Below, piece by piece: positions 20,343 through 27,824 of a stretch of 33,231 nt of DNA. Below the pieces are notes generated by a model. It did not search any database. It had not been told where the DNA came from and worked only from the letters and a program-made list of their open reading frames with translations. The position numbers and the translations under genes were made by a program. Location of the stretch: positions 1-33,231 of the forward strand of contig JAUNTP010000014.1 in NCBI GenBank assembly GCA_030538585.1, written 5' to 3'. The stretch comes from Mobilicoccus sp. (GTDB lineage: Bacteria; Actinomycetota; Actinomycetes; Actinomycetales; Dermatophilaceae). The first letter of the stretch is position 1. Every line of letters begins with the position of its first letter.

Positions 20343-21680
20343 TCAGGCGGAAGGGGTCATGCGCGCCAAAGTCGAGATGACACGGTCGTCCAGACCGCCG
20401 CCGGTGGGCTCGGCCAGACCGGCCATGATCTTGACGAGGAAGCGCATGAGTGTGCGGCGCGGCAGGCCGTGTCGGACGGCGAGCCGCATGATCTCGGGGT
20501 GCCCGATGAGGTGCGCGAACACCGACCCGAGGCGGAAGTAGCCGCCCATCTCGGCCCGCACGGCGCTCGGGTAGCGCGCGAGGACCCGGTCGCGGGTGGC
20601 GCCGTCCTGCCCGTGGGCTTCGACGACGAGCTCGGCGGCAAGACGCGCGGCCTCCATGGCGTGGGCGATGCCCTCACCGTTGAACGGGCTGATCATGCCG
20701 CCCGCGTCGCCGAGGAGCAGCAGGCCGTCGGCGTAGTGCGGGACGCGTCCGAGCGCCATCGGCAGCGCGGCTCCACGCACGGCGCCGCTGCGATGCTCCT
20801 CGTCGAAGGTCCACTCGGGTGGCAACGTGGCGACCCAGCGGCGCAGCACGTCCTTGTAGTCGAGGGTGCCGAACGCCGGTGAGGTGTCGAGGATGCCGAG
20901 GCCGACGTTGCTCGTGCCGTCGCCGAGCGCGAAGATCCAGCCGTACCCCGGCAGGAGGATGCGGCCCGCCGACGGGTCTTCGGGGTCCTTGTCGACCCAC
21001 AGCTCCATCCACGACTCCATGTAGTCGTCGTGGCTGCGGGGGGTCTCGTAGTAGGTGCGGACCCCGACACCCATCGGGCGGTCAGTGCGCCGCTCGCGCC
21101 CTTCGGCCACGGCCAACCGCGCCGAGACGCCGTCGCAGGCGAGCACGACGGGGGCGCGCACCGTGCGCCGCTCCCCCGTGGCCCGACCGCGCTCGTCCAG
21201 ACACTTGACCTGGACGCCGCACACGCGGCCGCTGGAGTCGTGCAGCGGACCGGTGACGGACGCACCCTCGCTCAGACGGGCACCGTGCTCGACGGCGTAG
21301 CGGGCGAGCACCTCGTCGAAGCCGGTGCGCGGCATCGCGAGGCCGTAGTTCGGGTACTCCTGCACGTCCGGCCAGTCGATCTCCACGAGGTGACCGCCGC
21401 CGATGAGGCGCAGACCCCGGTTGCGGATCCACCCGTCGCTCTCCTCGTGCGGGACGCCGAGGGAGATGAGCTCTTTCACCGCGCGGGGGGTGAGCCCGTC
21501 GCCGCAGATCTTGTCGCGCGGGAAGCGGGCCTTCTCCAGCAGCGCCACGTCGAGTCCGGCCTGCGCGAGGTAGGCCGCTGCGGTCGCTCCGGCGGGGCCG
21601 GCACCGACGACGACGACGTCGGCCGTCTCATTCGGCGCGGGCGTCTCGTCGGCCGCAGTGCGTGGGGTGGGTGTGCTCAC
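20343..21680 (-). CDS. menJ: Geranylgeranyl reductase-family protein, menaquinone reductase type
   Basis: FAD-dependent reductase of 445 residues. The dinucleotide fold VVVVGAGPAGAT is at 22-33, the family motif KICGDGLTPRA at 57-67, and the second FAD motif GDAGGMISPF at 324-333. Members hydrogenate isoprenoid double bonds; the mycobacterial homologue Rv0561c (MenJ) reduces the beta-isoprene of menaquinone. Position directly after menG and before nuo supports that role over archaeal-type lipid saturation. GTG at 21680 is chosen because it gives an MSTP-type N-terminus 22 bases after the menG stop; GTG at 21737 is possible but overlaps menG and adds an atypical lead. Neither has a clear Shine-Dalgarno. 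Which double bonds are saturated cannot be read here. Confidence 0.88.
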   Translation of the reverse strand: MSTPTPRTAADETPAPNETADVVVVGAGPAGATAAAYLAQAGLDVALLEKARFPRDKICGDGLTPRAVKELISLGVPHEESDGWIRNRGLRLIGGGHLVEIDWPDVQEYPNYGLAMPRTGFDEVLARYAVEHGARLSEGASVTGPLHDSSGRVCGVQVKCLDERGRATGERRTVRAPVVLACDGVSARLAVAEGRERRTDRPMGVGVRTYYETPRSHDDYMESWMELWVDKDPEDPSAGRILLPGYGWIFALGDGTSNVGLGILDTSPAFGTLDYKDVLRRWVATLPPEWTFDEEHRSGAVRGAALPMALGRVPHYADGLLLLGDAGGMISPFNGEGIAHAMEAARLAAELVVEAHGQDGATRDRVLARYPSAVRAEMGGYFRLGSVFAHLIGHPEIMRLAVRHGLPRRTLMRFLVKIMAGLAEPTGGGLDDRVISTLARMTPSA

Positions 21681-21702
21681 GAGCTCTCGTTCGTCGCTGG
21701 GG

Positions 21703-22392
21703 TCAGGCGTAGGCGCGGTGGAGCGCCACGATGCCACCGGAGAGGTTACGCCACTCCACGCCGCGCCAACCGGCGCGCCCGATGGCCTCGGCCAGCTCTT
21801 CCTGGTCGGGCCACGCCTGGATGGATTCGGCGAGGTAGACGTAGGAGGAGGGGTCGGAGCTCACGGCGCGGGCGATCGTCGGCAGCGACCCCATGAGGTA
21901 GGTCATGTAGACGGGGCGAAAGAGCGCGTTGGTGGGGGTGCTGAACTCGCAGATCACCAGCCGGCCGCCGGGCTTGGTCACGCGGCGGAACTCGGCGAGC
22001 GCACCCTCGTAGTCGCGGACGTTGCGCAGGCCGAACGACATGGTGACGGCGTCGACGGACGCGTCGGCGAGCGGCAGCCGCGTCGCGTCGGCGGCGAGGA
22101 AGTCGAGGTCGGGGTAGCGTCGCTCGCCCTCGCGCATCATGCCGAGGGAGAAGTCGCCCGAGACGACGTGGGCGCCCGCGGCACGGAACGCGAGGCTGCT
22201 CGTGCCCGTGCCTGCGGCGATGTCGAGGACGACCTGCCCGCGACGAGCCTCGACGGCGTCGGCCACCCGGCGCCGCCACTGGTAGGTCTGACCGAGGGAC
22301 AGGACGTCGTTGGTGAGGTCGTAGCGGGCCGCGACCGCGTCGAACATCGAAGCGACGTCGGCGGGGTCCTTGTCCAGGCTCGCACGCATCAT
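21703..22392 (-). CDS. menG: Demethylmenaquinone methyltransferase
   Basis: SAM-dependent methyltransferase of the UbiE/MenG (COQ5) family, 229 residues, catalysing the C-methylation that turns demethylmenaquinone into menaquinone. Signature [11 protein letters not shown] is at 24-34, SAM-binding LDIAAGTGT at 56-64, and the second family block around [24 protein letters not shown]. The start is the first of two adjacent ATGs (22392 or 22389), with GAGAGG eight bases upstream. It lies 12 bases downstream of menF and 22 upstream of menJ. Only menaquinone (not ubiquinone) genes surround it, so the MenG role is preferred to UbiE. Confidence 0.94.
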   Translation of the reverse strand: MMRASLDKDPADVASMFDAVAARYDLTNDVLSLGQTYQWRRRVADAVEARRGQVVLDIAAGTGTSSLAFRAAGAHVVSGDFSLGMMREGERRYPDLDFLAADATRLPLADASVDAVTMSFGLRNVRDYEGALAEFRRVTKPGGRLVICEFSTPTNALFRPVYMTYLMGSLPTIARAVSSDPSSYVYLAESIQAWPDQEELAEAIGRAGWRGVEWRNLSGGIVALHRAYA

Positions 22393-22404
22393 GGGGTCAT
22401 CCTC

Positions 22405-23691
22405 TCAGGGGGACGGGCTCTCGTCGGCAAGGGCCGAGCGCATCGGTACGAGCTTGGCGTCGGATTCGGCAAGCTCTGCGGCAGGGTCGGAGCCGGCGAC
22501 GACGCCGCACCCGGCGAACAGACGCATGCGGCGCGGGTCATCCGGGTCGATGACGCCGCTGCGCAACGCGATGCCCCATTCACCGTCACCGTCGGCGTCG
22601 ATCCAGCCGACGGGGCCGGCGTAGCGGCCGCGGTCCATCTGTTCCAGTTCGGTGATGACCTCGTCGGCGAGCGACGTGGGCGTGCCGCACACCGCCGCCG
22701 AGGGGTGCAGGGTGCTCGCCAGACGCAGTGAGGACGCGCCGTTGGTGACGCGGCCCGCGACGTCGGTGGCGAGGTGCATGACGTTGGGCAGGTGCAGCAC
22801 GAACGGCGTCTCGGGGACGTTGAGCGAGGTGCAGAACCGCGAGATGACGTCGGCGACGGAGGCTACGGCGTACTCGTGTTCTTCGAGGTCCTTGCTCGAA
22901 TGAGCCAGCGAGGCGGCGAGCGCGAGGTCCTTCTCCTCGTCGCCGGAGCGGCGAATGGTGCCGGCGAGGATCCGGGAAGTGACGAGCCCGCGTTCGAGGC
23001 GCACGAGCATCTCGGGGGTGGCGCCCACGAGACCGTCGACCGCGAACACCCACGTGTTGCCGTAGGCGTCCGCGAGGCGGCGCAGCAGGTGACGGGGGTC
23101 GATGTCGTGGGTGGTCTCGGCGAGCAGGTCGCGGGCGAGGACCACCTTGTCGAGGTCGCTGGCGGTGATGCGGTCGACGGCCTCCGCGACGGTGCTCTGC
23201 CACGCGGGCCCGGAGAGGGCCCCGTCGGAGAACGACACTTGCCCAGGGCCCGGCGGCGGGGGGACCTCGTCCGTGCCGGTCCACACGTCCTCCCGAGGAG
23301 CGTCCGCGCGGGTGGTGTGGGTGAGGAACGTGCGTCCCTCCCGACGGCCGAGCACGTACTCGGGAACGACGAGGGTCGAAGTCTCGGCCGAGTCGGGCGC
23401 GTAGGCGAACGAGCCGAACGCGACCAGTCCGCTGCCGACGAGACCGACGGGGTCGTCGACGTCGGCGGCGGCCGAGGTCTCGCGCCACCACTGCTCGGCG
23501 GTGTCGAAGCGGTCGGGCCCACGCGAGGAGATGCCCGCGACCGCGCCCCACCCCACGAGGCCTTCCTCGCCGCGTACCCAGGAGTAGATGCGGTGGGCGG
23601 GGACGTCGGCGGGGATGCGCAGCAGGGGGGATCCGGCGGCGGCGACCTCACGCGTGCGCGCCACGAGGCGCGCGGGATTCTCGGAGGTCAC
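22405..23691 (-). CDS. menF: Isochorismate synthase (menaquinone type)
   Basis: Chorismate-binding enzyme, 428 residues, converting chorismate to isochorismate at the entry to menaquinone synthesis. Visible family residues: catalytic-base region DKVVLAR (Lys182), GATPE at 223-227, AGTIRR at 243-248, HPSAAVCGTP at 329-338 and YAGPVGW at 357-363. Neighbours menD, menG and menJ point to menaquinone rather than a siderophore. GTG at 23691 is taken as start because it matches where homology begins. No Shine-Dalgarno is at normal distance; a TAAGCT -10-like element at 23700-23705 suggests leaderless translation. The gene follows eis by 22 bases. Confidence 0.92.
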   Translation of the reverse strand: MTSENPARLVARTREVAAAGSPLLRIPADVPAHRIYSWVRGEEGLVGWGAVAGISSRGPDRFDTAEQWWRETSAAADVDDPVGLVGSGLVAFGSFAYAPDSAETSTLVVPEYVLGRREGRTFLTHTTRADAPREDVWTGTDEVPPPPGPGQVSFSDGALSGPAWQSTVAEAVDRITASDLDKVVLARDLLAETTHDIDPRHLLRRLADAYGNTWVFAVDGLVGATPEMLVRLERGLVTSRILAGTIRRSGDEEKDLALAASLAHSSKDLEEHEYAVASVADVISRFCTSLNVPETPFVLHLPNVMHLATDVAGRVTNGASSLRLASTLHPSAAVCGTPTSLADEVITELEQMDRGRYAGPVGWIDADGDGEWGIALRSGVIDPDDPRRMRLFAGCGVVAGSDPAAELAESDAKLVPMRSALADESPSP

Positions 23692-23705
23692 GAGGGTCGA
23701 GCTTA
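23692..23705 (-). promoter_or_regulatory. Possible leaderless promoter of menF
   Basis: TAAGCT (minus strand, 23705-23700) fits the TAnnnT -10 pattern and ends eight bases before the menF GTG, the spacing expected if transcription begins at or just before the start codon. The lack of a well-placed Shine-Dalgarno supports this; no convincing -35 is seen. Confidence 0.3.
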
Positions 23706-23713
23706 CCCTCGCC

Positions 23714-24970
23714 TCAGAAGGAGGTTCCTCCGATGGGTCCGGTCCCGGTCGCCAGCGCTGCGGCGAGAGCGCGGATGGTGCCGGGTGTCCGCTCCCCCAG
23801 TCGGCCCGTTGCGGCGAGGGCGGCGGGCCCGCGGAGCCCGAGGTACAGCTCGCCGAGGACGTCGACGTCGCACTCCACGTCCGGAACGGTGTCGGTGCGG
23901 GTGCACTCCGCCACGCCCTCGTCGTCGATGTCGAGAAGCCAGGTGCCCGTGTTGTGCTCGAGCGTGGTGTCGGTGATGCCGAGCGTGACCCGCGCGGGTG
24001 CCGCGTAGCCGCGGGCGGTGAGCATGCCGGCCACGTCGACAGGGCGTAGCCACAGGGCGTCCCCGATCTCGATCGACGCCGACCGCGCCGGGGTCCAGGC
24101 GAGCAGCGGGTCGTCGAGGCCGCGACCGGAGAAGACGGTCTTGCCCATGAGGTCCATGTCGACGAGGCGGCGACCGAGGGCGAGCATGGCGCCGGCGTCG
24201 ACCGCGGCGAGGTGGTGGACGTTGACCGATCCGTTGGGGCCGGATCGCTCCCAGTCGGCGGTGCGCCGAAAGACGGCCACGCCGACGTCCTGGCCATCGC
24301 GGCTGGCGACGATGGCGCGGCGGGGCTCCTTGCCCCGGCGAGAGGCGGGACGGTCGCGCAGGTAGTGGCGGGCGAGGGCATCAGGGACGACGACGGTGCC
24401 GAGGGCCGGTGAGCGTCGGTCGAGGTCCTGGCAGCGCGCGGCGAACTCGTCGGCGTCGGTGCGCCGCACGAACGCGGTCCGGGTGGCGTCGGCAGCCTCG
24501 ACCACCGAGGCGGGTGCGGTGAAGGTCGTGCCGCGGCCGAGGGTGTAGCCGACGTCGAGGGAGGCGACCGAGAAGCCGTAGCGTCCGTAGATGCCGGCCT
24601 CGGAGGCGTGGAGAGCGACGATGGCGTCGCCGCGATCGCGGGCGTCTTGGAGGTAATGGCGCATCATCGCGCTCAGCACGCCGCGACGGCGCATGTCCGG
24701 GTCCACCCCGACCCAGGTGAGGCCGTTGACGGGCACCAGGCGTGTGCCGTCGGCGGCGTTGCCGGGAACGCGGACGTGGAGTTCGAAGGAGGAGTACAGG
24801 CCCGCGAGGCGTCCGGGGGTGTCGGGGTGTTCCGCGCCGTAGGAGCGCGACAGGTCGATGTGCTCGGAAGCCTCCTCGACGGACATCGCGTCGGGGTCAC
24901 CGACGAAGGCGATGGTGTCGAGGTCGACGAGGTCGGCCCGGTCCTGCTCGGTGAGTCGGCGCATGATCAC
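23714..24970 (-). CDS. eis: Eis-like GNAT N-acetyltransferase
   Basis: Acetyl-CoA-dependent N-acetyltransferase of the Eis family, 418 residues against just over 400 for mycobacterial Eis. The first GNAT domain has the acetyl-CoA loop VGVDPDMRRRGVLSAMM (87-103) and GIYGRYGF (126-133), containing the Tyr that serves as general acid in Eis. The protein ends in Phe (GGTSF); in Eis the terminal Phe carboxylate is the general base, so the architecture looks catalytic. The remainder is a second GNAT-like domain and a sterol-carrier-like C-terminal domain. GTG at 24970 is chosen for the GAGGG seven bases upstream; ATG at 24964 is the alternative. Eis proteins acetylate amines, including aminoglycosides, but the physiological substrate here is unknown. 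Upstream lies the repeat cluster. Confidence 0.87.
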   Translation of the reverse strand: MIMRRLTEQDRADLVDLDTIAFVGDPDAMSVEEASEHIDLSRSYGAEHPDTPGRLAGLYSSFELHVRVPGNAADGTRLVPVNGLTWVGVDPDMRRRGVLSAMMRHYLQDARDRGDAIVALHASEAGIYGRYGFSVASLDVGYTLGRGTTFTAPASVVEAADATRTAFVRRTDADEFAARCQDLDRRSPALGTVVVPDALARHYLRDRPASRRGKEPRRAIVASRDGQDVGVAVFRRTADWERSGPNGSVNVHHLAAVDAGAMLALGRRLVDMDLMGKTVFSGRGLDDPLLAWTPARSASIEIGDALWLRPVDVAGMLTARGYAAPARVTLGITDTTLEHNTGTWLLDIDDEGVAECTRTDTVPDVECDVDVLGELYLGLRGPAALAATGRLGERTPGTIRALAAALATGTGPIGGTSF

Positions 24971-25029
24971 CAAGCCACCCTCAGGGGCGCGGCACGACCC
25001 GTCAACCGAATACTCGCCTCGACCACCCC

Positions 25030-25062
25030 CGTTGGTCGAGGAGCGAAGCGTCTCGAGACCAC
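25030..25062 (+). repeat. REP-like palindromic repeat, copy 1
   Basis: Core GTTGGTCGAGGA-GCGAAGC followed by GTCTCGAGACCA. The ends GGTCGAG and CTCGAGACC are imperfectly complementary, so each copy can form a hairpin. This copy is unpaired and lies nearest the eis start. Confidence 0.85.
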
Positions 25063-25091
25063 CCCCACGCAACCGCGAAAGCCCCCACCCC

Positions 25092-25132
25092 CGTTGGTCG
25101 AGGAGCGAGCGAAGCGAGTGTCTCGAGACCAC
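25092..25132 (+). repeat. REP-like palindromic repeat, copy 2 (left arm of inverted pair A)
   Basis: Same unit as copy 1 with a longer middle (GAGCGAGCGAAGCGAGTG in place of GAGCGAAGCG). It faces copy 3 across 26 bases. Confidence 0.85.
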
Positions 25133-25158
25133 TCTCCACGTGACTGCGAGAGTCGGGG

Positions 25159-25198
25159 GTGGTTTCGAGACGTCGCTGCGCTCCTCCTCAACCAACGG
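25159..25198 (-). repeat. REP-like palindromic repeat, copy 3 (right arm of inverted pair A)
   Basis: Reverse-complement copy with an extra GGA and AC in the middle and three substitutions from the common form (GGTTGAG, GCGCAGC, TCGAAACC). It can base-pair with copy 2 over most of its length. Confidence 0.85.
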
Positions 25199-25221
25199 GC
25201 AGGTGGGGCCACTCGACTACC

Positions 25222-25254
25222 CGTTGGTCGAGGAGCGAAGCGTCTCGAGACCAC
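25222..25254 (+). repeat. REP-like palindromic repeat, copy 4 (left arm of inverted pair B)
   Basis: Virtually identical to copy 1 across the whole unit. It faces copy 5 across 25 bases. Confidence 0.85.
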
Positions 25255-25279
25255 TGCCCACGTTTTCCTGTCAGCTCAC

Positions 25280-25319
25280 CATGGTCTCGAGACGTCGCTT
25301 CGCTCCTCCTCGACCAACT
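25280..25319 (-). repeat. REP-like palindromic repeat, copy 5 (right arm of inverted pair B)
   Basis: Reverse-complement copy with the same GGA and AC additions as copy 3 but without its substitutions. It ends 16 bases past the menD stop codon, so the pair B stem-loop could act as the menD terminator. Confidence 0.85.
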
Positions 25320-25335
25320 GTGCGCTGCCTCGGCG

Positions 25336-27027
25336 TCAGGGGACTCGGAGGGGGACCTCGACGACGTGGAGGCCGCTGGGGCGGGGGGTCACCGCCGCCT
25401 CGAGCTCTTCTGCTGTGCTCGCCAGGGTGTGACGGACGCCGTGGGCGTCGCACAACGCGTCCAGGCGGGTGCCCGTCGGGGTGCGGAACACCCGCTCCAG
25501 CACGCCCGGATGACGCTCGCGCCGGTCTGCCTGCCCGTACTCCAGGGACGCGAAGATGGCGCCGCCGTCGTCGTTGGCGACGACGATCGTCAGGTCGGGC
25601 ACGGGCTCGTCCGGGCCGATGAGCAGCCCGTTCGCGTCGTGGCAGAACGTGAGGTCGCCGAGGAACGCGTACGTCGGCGCCGTCGAGGCGAGCGCGATCC
25701 CGGTCGCGGTGGAGACGCAGCCGTCGATGCCCGCGAGGCCGCGACTCGCGACGAGGTTCGCCGTGTCTGCACCGTCGAGGCCACGGACGAGGTCGACGTG
25801 ACGTACTCCCGCGGACGAGCCGAGGAACAGCACCGCGTCGTCGGGGAGGGCAGTGAGCAGCGTCGATGCGACGGCGGGACCGTCCGGCCAGGTGAGGTCG
25901 GCGTGGATCTGCCGGCCCACCTCCTGGGCCGCCGCCTCCCACGCCGCACGAAAGGCGTGCGCGTCGGCATCGTCGCTGGTCGGCGCACGGCCATCCCCCG
26001 ACGCGCTCTGCTGGAGGACCGAGGGCGGGTGGCACCCCGCGGCGACGTGCCCGGGGTCGGGCCAGCGATGGTCGGCGGTGACGAGGTCGACGCGGACGTC
26101 CGGCAGGCGGGTCAGGGCCGCAAGGGTGCGGGTGAGGGTCAAACGACCCACGACGACGACGCGTTCGGGTCGCAGCTCGGGCCGGTCCGGCACGAGCGCG
26201 GCGATCCGGGCACCGTGCGGCAGCCGGGGTGCACTGCCTGCGTCGATGCGCCCGAACGGTTCGCCCACGACCGGATGTCCCTGCACCTGCGCCCACGTCG
26301 TGGCGGCGCGGGCGAGGTCGGCCGGGCTGTCGGCGAGCACGACGAGCGTGCGAGCGAGCGGTGGCAACGACTCGGCGTCCACCGTGACGTGCGTGGTCGC
26401 CACGCGGGTCCAGGGCGCACCGTCCGGCCGGCCCGCCAGCTCGGGGGGCAGGTGCGTGAGCGGCCCACCGGCCGGAGCGAGGGGGTCACGCAGGGGCAGG
26501 TTGAGGTGCACGGGCCCGGGCTCGCCGCCGCTCACCCCGGTGGCGGCGGCCACCGCGCGGTCCAGCGCGGTCCGCCACGCAGCGCCCGACGACGTGGTCT
26601 CCGGGACACCCAGGTCGTGGAACCACCGCACCGTGCGCCCGAAGAAGGCGAGCTGGTCGGTGGTCTGGTTCGCGCGCGTCCCCCGCAACTCCGGCGGCCG
26701 GTCAGCGGTGAGCAGGAGCATCGGCACCCCCGACTCGTGGGCCTCCAGCACGGCCGGGGTGAGGTTGGCGACCGCGGTGCCCGACGTCGTCACCACCGGC
26801 GCCGGGACTCCGCTCGCCTTGGCGAGGCCGAGCGCGAGGAACGCGGCCGACCGTTCGTCGACTCGCACGTGCAACCGCAGGAGGCCGGCCGCGTCGGCGG
26901 CGTGGAGGGCGTAGGCGAGCGGCGCCGACCGCGACCCCGGAGAGAGGACGACCTCGCGCACCCCCAGGCGCGCCAGTTCGTCGACGAGCACGACCGCGAG
27001 GGCGGTCGATGGCTCCATCGTGCTCAC
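25336..27027 (-). CDS. menD: SEPHCHC synthase
   Basis: Thiamine-diphosphate enzyme, 563 residues, adding the succinyl semialdehyde unit from 2-oxoglutarate to isochorismate (second committed step of menaquinone synthesis). Seen: SPGSRSAPL at 29-37, catalytic Glu58 in RVDERSAAFLALGLA, TSGTAVANLTPAV at 81-93, and the ThDP/Mg motif GDLTFCHDAN at 457-466 followed by NDDGG near 484-488. GTG at 27027 overlaps the stop of the upstream gene (GTGA) and has GGAG seven bases before it; ATG at 27018 is the alternative. It is separated from menF by eis and the repeat block but lies on the same strand. Confidence 0.94.
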   Translation of the reverse strand: MSTMEPSTALAVVLVDELARLGVREVVLSPGSRSAPLAYALHAADAAGLLRLHVRVDERSAAFLALGLAKASGVPAPVVTTSGTAVANLTPAVLEAHESGVPMLLLTADRPPELRGTRANQTTDQLAFFGRTVRWFHDLGVPETTSSGAAWRTALDRAVAAATGVSGGEPGPVHLNLPLRDPLAPAGGPLTHLPPELAGRPDGAPWTRVATTHVTVDAESLPPLARTLVVLADSPADLARAATTWAQVQGHPVVGEPFGRIDAGSAPRLPHGARIAALVPDRPELRPERVVVVGRLTLTRTLAALTRLPDVRVDLVTADHRWPDPGHVAAGCHPPSVLQQSASGDGRAPTSDDADAHAFRAAWEAAAQEVGRQIHADLTWPDGPAVASTLLTALPDDAVLFLGSSAGVRHVDLVRGLDGADTANLVASRGLAGIDGCVSTATGIALASTAPTYAFLGDLTFCHDANGLLIGPDEPVPDLTIVVANDDGGAIFASLEYGQADRRERHPGVLERVFRTPTGTRLDALCDAHGVRHTLASTAEELEAAVTPRPSGLHVVEVPLRVP

Positions 27028-27824
27028 CGCTCGGCTCCGAGAGCGCTCGACTGCACGGCGAGGGCGAACGCCTCGGGCCGGTCGAGTCCCGCGGCCAGAG
27101 CGGCGGCGAGACCACCGGCGAAGGCGTGAGTTCCGTCGGAGGACGCGCGGGCTCCGAGGCCCTCGTGGCGCAGATCGTCCCACCACGCCCCGGCGGGTCC
27201 GGTGTGGACGGCCAAGGAGGAGGGCGGCATCGCCGCGTCGGCGACGGCGCCCGCGCCCGGTGCGTCGACGACGGCGACGTCGATGCGTTCCATGACGGCC
27301 GCGTCGAGAGCCCGCGGCAGGACGGGGTGCAGGTCGGCCACGATCTGGCAGTCGCGGTCGTAGGCCACGTCGAGGAAGCGCGGCGCGGTGGCGAGCAGAG
27401 CGGCGTCGACGACGAGAACGTCGCCGGGAGCGCACCGCGCGAGTGCGATCTCGACGGCCGCCTCCTCGGGGAGGGGGCCGGGGATGAGGACCACGTCCGT
27501 GGTGACTCCGTCACCGGTCGTCGCGCTGATCTCGAGGTGTTCGCCAGAGCTGCCCAGGCGGTCGACGGAGGCGAGGTCGATGCCTCGACCGACGAGCTCT
27601 GAGAGGCACCAGCGGCCGGCGTCGTCGTTGCCGACAGACGTGACGAGCTCGACGTGGACGCCGGTGGTGGCGCGGGTGGCCAGCGCCGCTGCGGCGACGA
27701 GGGGGCCTGCGCCCGCGAGGAATCGGTCGTCACGCTCGGCGACCCGGAAGCCGGGGATGCCACTGACCGGCAGCGCCCGTCCGAGCAGGGTCGCGCCCGC
27801 GACGACGACACGCGGGTCAGCCAC
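27024..27824 (-). CDS. PfkB-fold protein with a degenerate kinase signature
   Basis: Resembles PfkB-family sugar kinases in length (266 residues) and in ordered features: VVVAGATLLG at the N-terminus, a small-residue FLAGAGPLVAAAALA segment where kinases have GGxxxN, VTSVGNDDAGRW at 62-72, and a C-terminal HAFAGGLAAALAAGL helix. However, the signature DTTGAGD, whose last Asp is the catalytic base, is replaced by ASSDGTH (227-233), so phosphotransfer by the normal mechanism is doubtful. GTG at 27824 overlaps nagZ by eight bases; the stop overlaps menD. Linkage to a glycosidase suggests a sugar ligand, but it may be a non-catalytic or repurposed member. Function unassigned. Confidence 0.72.
   Translation of the reverse strand: MADPRVVVAGATLLGRALPVSGIPGFRVAERDDRFLAGAGPLVAAAALATRATTGVHVELVTSVGNDDAGRWCLSELVGRGIDLASVDRLGSSGEHLEISATTGDGVTTDVVLIPGPLPEEAAVEIALARCAPGDVLVVDAALLATAPRFLDVAYDRDCQIVADLHPVLPRALDAAVMERIDVAVVDAPGAGAVADAAMPPSSLAVHTGPAGAWWDDLRHEGLGARASSDGTHAFAGGLAAALAAGLDRPEAFALAVQSSALGAER

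Larger units (their letters stand above)
24971..25335. other. Intergenic stretch holding five REP-like palindromic repeats
   Basis: 365 bp between the menD stop and the eis start, the only gap above 300 bp in the window. It contains five copies of one palindromic repeat (listed separately), in order + + - + -. Open frames crossing it are repeat-driven and show no protein similarity. No clear promoter for eis was seen. Confidence 0.8.

Noticed and set aside
23692..23713. Iron (DtxR/IdeR) box in front of menF
   Set aside because: GAGGGTAAGCTCG vaguely resembles the motif but lacks the symmetric TTAGG...CCTAA arms.
24971..25195. N-terminal extension of the Eis-like protein through the repeats
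   Set aside because: The extra residues are translated repeat sequence, while a GTG with a good Shine-Dalgarno at 24970 matches the start of homology.
25030..25319. CRISPR-like array of five repeats
   Set aside because: Copies alternate in orientation, spacings are unequal, units are long palindromes, and no cas genes are present; a REP/BIME-type element fits better.
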